In this document: positions 60,385-64,000 of the stretch, piece by piece
How the letters are laid out: each line of letters starts with the position of its first letter
Numbering within the stretch: the first letter of the stretch is position 1
DNA from: Ostrinia nubilalis
Taxonomy: Eukaryota > Arthropoda > Insecta > Lepidoptera > Crambidae
Assembly (NCBI RefSeq): GCF_963855985.1
Contig: NC_087099.1
Span: 10,942,001 to 11,006,000 of the forward strand
Length of the DNA: 64,000 nt
Direction: 5' to 3'
The notes under the pieces: model-generated
What the model was told of the DNA's origin: nothing
What the model saw: only the letters and a program-made list of their open reading frames with translations
Database searches by the model: none
Program-made: the position numbers and the translations under genes

Positions 60385-61161
60385 GGCATTATCAATTAAC
60401 AAAATGACTGCCAACCCTAAGTTCAAGCTGTCTTGACCTAAACTCGTAAGAAACTGTTTTAAAAATTCAAATATTCACAATAAATTGATTAGCCAAACAT
60501 TCGTAATGACAGGTAATAAATTCCATATTTGAGTGACCACCTGATAGATTGATTTATTCGGTTTTTGTGAGACGTAACTGTTAACGTGCGTAGGATCAAA
60601 CAAGGTCGCCTTGAAAGGAAAATCAAAGGCATGTGTACAAGAAACGTGATGGATGTGAGAATTTTTATGTGTAGCTTGTGTTATAAATATTTTTTTCTTT
60701 TATCATACAAAATATCGTGAAATATTTTTCCTACAGTTATGCTATGCTATGTGGCGTCGCACCGCACTAGAACTATCGTAATGAACGAATCTAATAAAGA
60801 TTGTTTCTTTTTTTATTGTGTGTTTCTCTGAGTCGAAATATCGTATCGTTATGTGAAGATACAGCTTTATCTAATGTCACCGCAAAATTTTGAACGCCGC
60901 CCAGAACGTAAAAAATTAACCCGATAAGAAATTTAAAATAAGCTTATCACTTTGTTATTCAATATTTTCTAGCATCACACATACAGACAGCATCATTTGT
61001 GTAAAATAACAATTAACCTAATTCCAGAAACAAAATTGAAAAAAATAACTAGGTGGTTTAAAGTTTTAAACCATGAATCAAAAGTGTTTACATTAGTTAT
61101 TAAATATTTTTTCTGGCATTAAGAGTCGCCTCTCGATCTAAATATTTTTCTAAATAACTCG

Positions 61162-61232
61162 AAAAAGTCGACCAGTCGCCCGGCAAGCGAAAGGTCATGG
61201 GTTCGATTCCCACCTACTTAGGCAGTTCGATA
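61162..61232 (+). mobile_element. tRNA-like fragment, probably SINE-derived
   Basis: GGTCATGGGTTCGATTCCCACC has a B-box/T-loop pattern, but no matching acceptor stem or normal anticodon arm is found 5' of it. Confidence 0.35.
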
Positions 61233-62034
61233 TTTTCAAGTTATTAAAAAAAACATTAGACGAAATAGTACCTACGAATATTGTTTAATTTTAGACCATG
61301 ATAACCTACTAATAAAAAGGCCACCATAGAGAACGCTGTAACTGCGTTTTATTTAATTTGCGCGAGCGCTTTCTTTCTGAGAGTCATGGTGGCCGCATTA
61401 GTCTTCATTCTTCTGACGTCTCAATGCCTGGAACGTGTGAGACACAAATCTGTGACATGCAATTGTACCCTATTAAACGAAAAATCAACCTAATTGCAAT
61501 GTAACCTAAATGAAACTTGATGTGAAAAGTTTTTAAAAGTATCTTAATTTCTAAACAGAGGCTTATTAAATTGACCTATATACCTATACTTACATAGAGA
61601 CAATGTAACATGAACATTATGTATTGGTTTATGGTTGGGCTAGTTCTGAGTCCGCCTGGCTATCTAGAATCAGAATCAGAATCATCATTTATTTGCTTTT
61701 AAATGTGGTACAGAAGATGGATACAGCCTACCACCATCTTTCCTAAGTCAGTCGCTATATTATTATCAACAATGTTAGTGGCATTCTTGTGTTTCGGCAA
61801 TTAGAGGTACCTACGATAGTGAGTTCCTTTGTGGTTAAATACATAAGAAAAACCAGAGTACTAACGAAAAAATATTATTTCTAATTTAAGCACCTAGTTA
61901 AATCTAAATTAATTTGGAGTTGATAAGTAAAAATGTTAAAACACTTACGAATAAAAAACAAATGCCAATTGATAATTCAAATCAAACTCTTCTAAATTCG
62001 ATTTTCCATCAGCAACGGGTGCGTATCAAACAAA

Positions 62035-62210
62035 AGAGGAACGCATCTGCCGAATTTCACACCGCCAAAAAACGTAAGTGTACCGGTGGCCACGTGCCCC
62101 GTACGTGCACCGTCATCGGGCAGTCATTATCAGGGGTCAACGGCCCGCTGATTACCTTCGAGTGCGCCCTGTCGTTCATCATTAGCCTAGGTTAGGATGT
62201 TTGTAAACAT
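62035..62210. other. unexplained GC-richer segment
   Basis: Within the 93-codon + frame 61914-62195, the 3' half is notably GC-richer (CGGTGGCCACGTGCCCCGTA onward) than its surroundings. The predicted peptide shows no domain, and no splice partner is evident. More likely a conserved noncoding or regulatory segment than a gene. Confidence 0.25.
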
Positions 62211-62724
62211 GCCCGCCATTCACTTGTTTTTGGTCACGGAATCATCGCGTGAAATTGGGTCAAACTGTGAAGAAGCGGTTGAGATGACGAGATAATTAGT
62301 TGTAAATGCAATAGTTGCTGGTCATCAACGATCATTTGCATGTGGTGATGCTCGCTGACCTAGTCAAAAGCTACTTTAGCGGGCGCTCTATGTTTTTCAG
62401 ACATTTTAAACTGACAACTGATATTTTTACGCTTCCAAATTGTCATTATAAGCTCCTGATACCTAATTGTTTACTATTTCTGCGTCCATTTCTCATAAAT
62501 TATGTTGACATATGAACTGCAAAATACTCGTACCTACATTAATGCCAGCAGATTTTTCATAGAGACAACGTAGATATCTTTTCATCTATAGGTACTTAAG
62601 AAACTTTCACGTTTACAATGTGATTGTTTGTAAGGATTTCAATAACTTTTCATTAATATCACAGTAACTATACGATCCTCTTTCAAATGCCTTGCTGCTA
62701 CAACATTCTTGGGCTGCTTCTTCT

Positions 62725-62770
62725 CAACATTGGCCCATTTATTGGCTTGAAGCAATGGTAGAGTTACAGT
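62725..62770. repeat. interspersed repeat fragment shared with the left edge
   Basis: CAACATTGGCCCATTTATTGG(C)TTGAAGCA resembles CAGCACTGGCCCATTTACTG...GAAGCA at positions 1-35. Confidence 0.4.
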
Positions 62771-63414
62771 ATTAGGTACTGAGACGTGTAAAAGCGCTTT
62801 TTAAAAGCCAATTTCCAGAAAATAAATGCCTGATTCTGCGCTGCAGCAGTCAAAAATGATGCTAATTCGCGTTTTATTTCTAGCCACGAGTAAACAACGC
62901 CTCGCAATTTTTCTCACGTGAACGCACCCGCGGGCTGCTATTCAATCCATCGATCGCTAAATAAATGATAAAGCCATTCAGAGCCAATCAGAGATATTAC
63001 AAAAAGCACAATGGCCGCAACGAGGGCGACGGTAGCGCCGCCTTACGGGTCAACTGGGACAGAAGTCAGATCATGATAGCATGAAGTATACTGTATAGCT
63101 CGTTAAGCGAATTAGATTCGATTTCTGTTAAGTTTATATTTGAATGGTTGTTTTGTAATCAAAAGAACTTTAAATTCAAATACTTAGGTGACTTTAAGAA
63201 TGCTGAAAAAAAATTGCATTTTCTCATAAGTATTTTGGGAAATATATAGTTGCATTTTCAAACGTTTCTCAGATAAGGCTTTTGGCACTCCTAGGGTGTT
63301 TTACGGTCTTTTGACCCTCAAAAATTTCTGGTTGTCTTCTTGATTGAGGAAGGTAGAAAGAATTATTTAAAAATATTACTTTAATTCACACGCAAACCTT
63401 CTACTTAAAATACT

Positions 63415-63533
63415 AAGGCTGAGTTACACCACCTTATTTTAACCGTAACAATAACAATAACCGGTGCTTTTTGTACGGAGTTTGACAGATTTTTGACGTT
63501 TGTCAAAGTTAAAGTAAGATGGTGCAAGCCTTA
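63415..63533. mobile_element. PIF/Harbinger-like MITE, copy 6
   Basis: AGGCTGAGTTACACCACCTT ... AAAGTAAGATGGTGCAAGCC; internal AACAATAACCGGTGCTTTTT. Confidence 0.72.
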
Positions 63534-64000
63534 GAATCATGATGCCTTGTTATTTAGGTACCTACATACTGAAAGTTTCTTTGTTTACATGATCACATGT
63601 TATTATTACAAATCGCATGTATGTTTCAAATAAACATTCATTTGCTTTTAAAAATCAAGTTACGCAAGCATTTTTGGGTAGCCCCATTATAACAAAATGG
63701 CTGCTGAGCAATGCCAATGGTTTATTGGTCCAAATTGACATGTCCGTCTTCGCAGCGGAAACCATCGGATTATCCAGCCCACTGATTGTTGGAGTTGCAG
63801 GATAATAATATATTACAGTTGTGTCGTAGGGTAAACCACCCAATCATTGGCACTCTACCAATTTATTGGCATGCTCCAGTTTTTTAAGAAAATTAAGATT
63901 CTTTGTAGCCAAACCTTATATTTTTTAGTAGAAATTGAAGAGTAATATCATTTATTACTCAACTGGCTACACACGTTTTTTATTTTTTCAAACATCGCGG

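Larger units (their letters stand above)
37632..64000. other. gene-poor region right of mir-10, probably upstream of Dfd
   Basis: No homeobox, YPWM motif or other recognisable coding exon is visible up to the right edge. Dfd is expected next by Hox order. The stretch holds repeats, GC islands and one TATA-type promoter candidate (listed separately). 38060-39600, 41230-43150, 46180-47590, 47900-50780, 57500-58850 and 59500-60200 show nothing I can support beyond scattered homeodomain-type ATTA motifs. Confidence 0.5.

Noticed and set aside
61162..61232. Functional tRNA gene
   Set aside because: T-loop-like motif only; no acceptor stem or proper anticodon arm.
37632..64000. Deformed (Dfd) exons inside the window
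   Set aside because: No homeobox, YPWM or Dfd-like N-terminal coding sequence was found in either strand; Dfd is expected further right.

Overview
The window is lepidopteran nuclear DNA from the Antennapedia part of the Hox cluster. Two landmarks fix this. The homeobox exon of Sex combs reduced (Scr) lies on the + strand at 15112-15416, and a mir-10 hairpin lies on the + strand at 37456-37545. Both are recognised directly from sequence, and Scr then mir-10 (then Dfd, expected beyond the right edge) is the usual insect order. The background is AT-rich and full of short lepidopteran-type repeats: Helitron-like elements starting TC and ending CTAG, retrotransposon 3' tails with (GAT)n ends, tRNA-derived SINEs and several MITE families. 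Genus cannot be decided from this.

Layout. 1-15111 is the 3' part of the large Scr intron; no first exon (YPWM region) is visible, so it should lie to the left. 15112-15416 encodes the homeodomain and C-terminus, followed by a 3' UTR of about 1.7 kb (15417 to about 17130). The UTR carries an extensively complementary miR-10 site (16066-16089) and three Pumilio-type elements. 17.1-21.3 kb is intergenic and holds CTCF-like motifs just after the Scr end. From about 21.35 to 37.6 kb I infer a spliced + strand transcript that ends at or near mir-10. Five small exons are joined by strong GT/AG sites, with an alternative GC-rich first exon near 27.1 kb. It is probably the miR-10 primary transcript, and its exons contain a spliced 47-codon open reading frame whose start codon is the last codon of exon 1. 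37.6-64 kb is gene-poor sequence, probably upstream of Dfd. It contains MITEs, a five-copy tandem repeat broken by a MITE, GC islands, a TATA promoter candidate at 59.09 kb and duplicated segments.

How the parts connect. miR-10 made from 37.47 kb can pair with the Scr 3' UTR 21 kb upstream through 7 bp of 5' pairing plus 12 bp of uninterrupted 3' pairing, so the window holds both the microRNA and a target in the same Hox cluster. Apart from Scr I recognise no long protein-coding gene; nearly all other open frames of 60-160 codons are chance frames in AT-rich DNA or lie in repeats.
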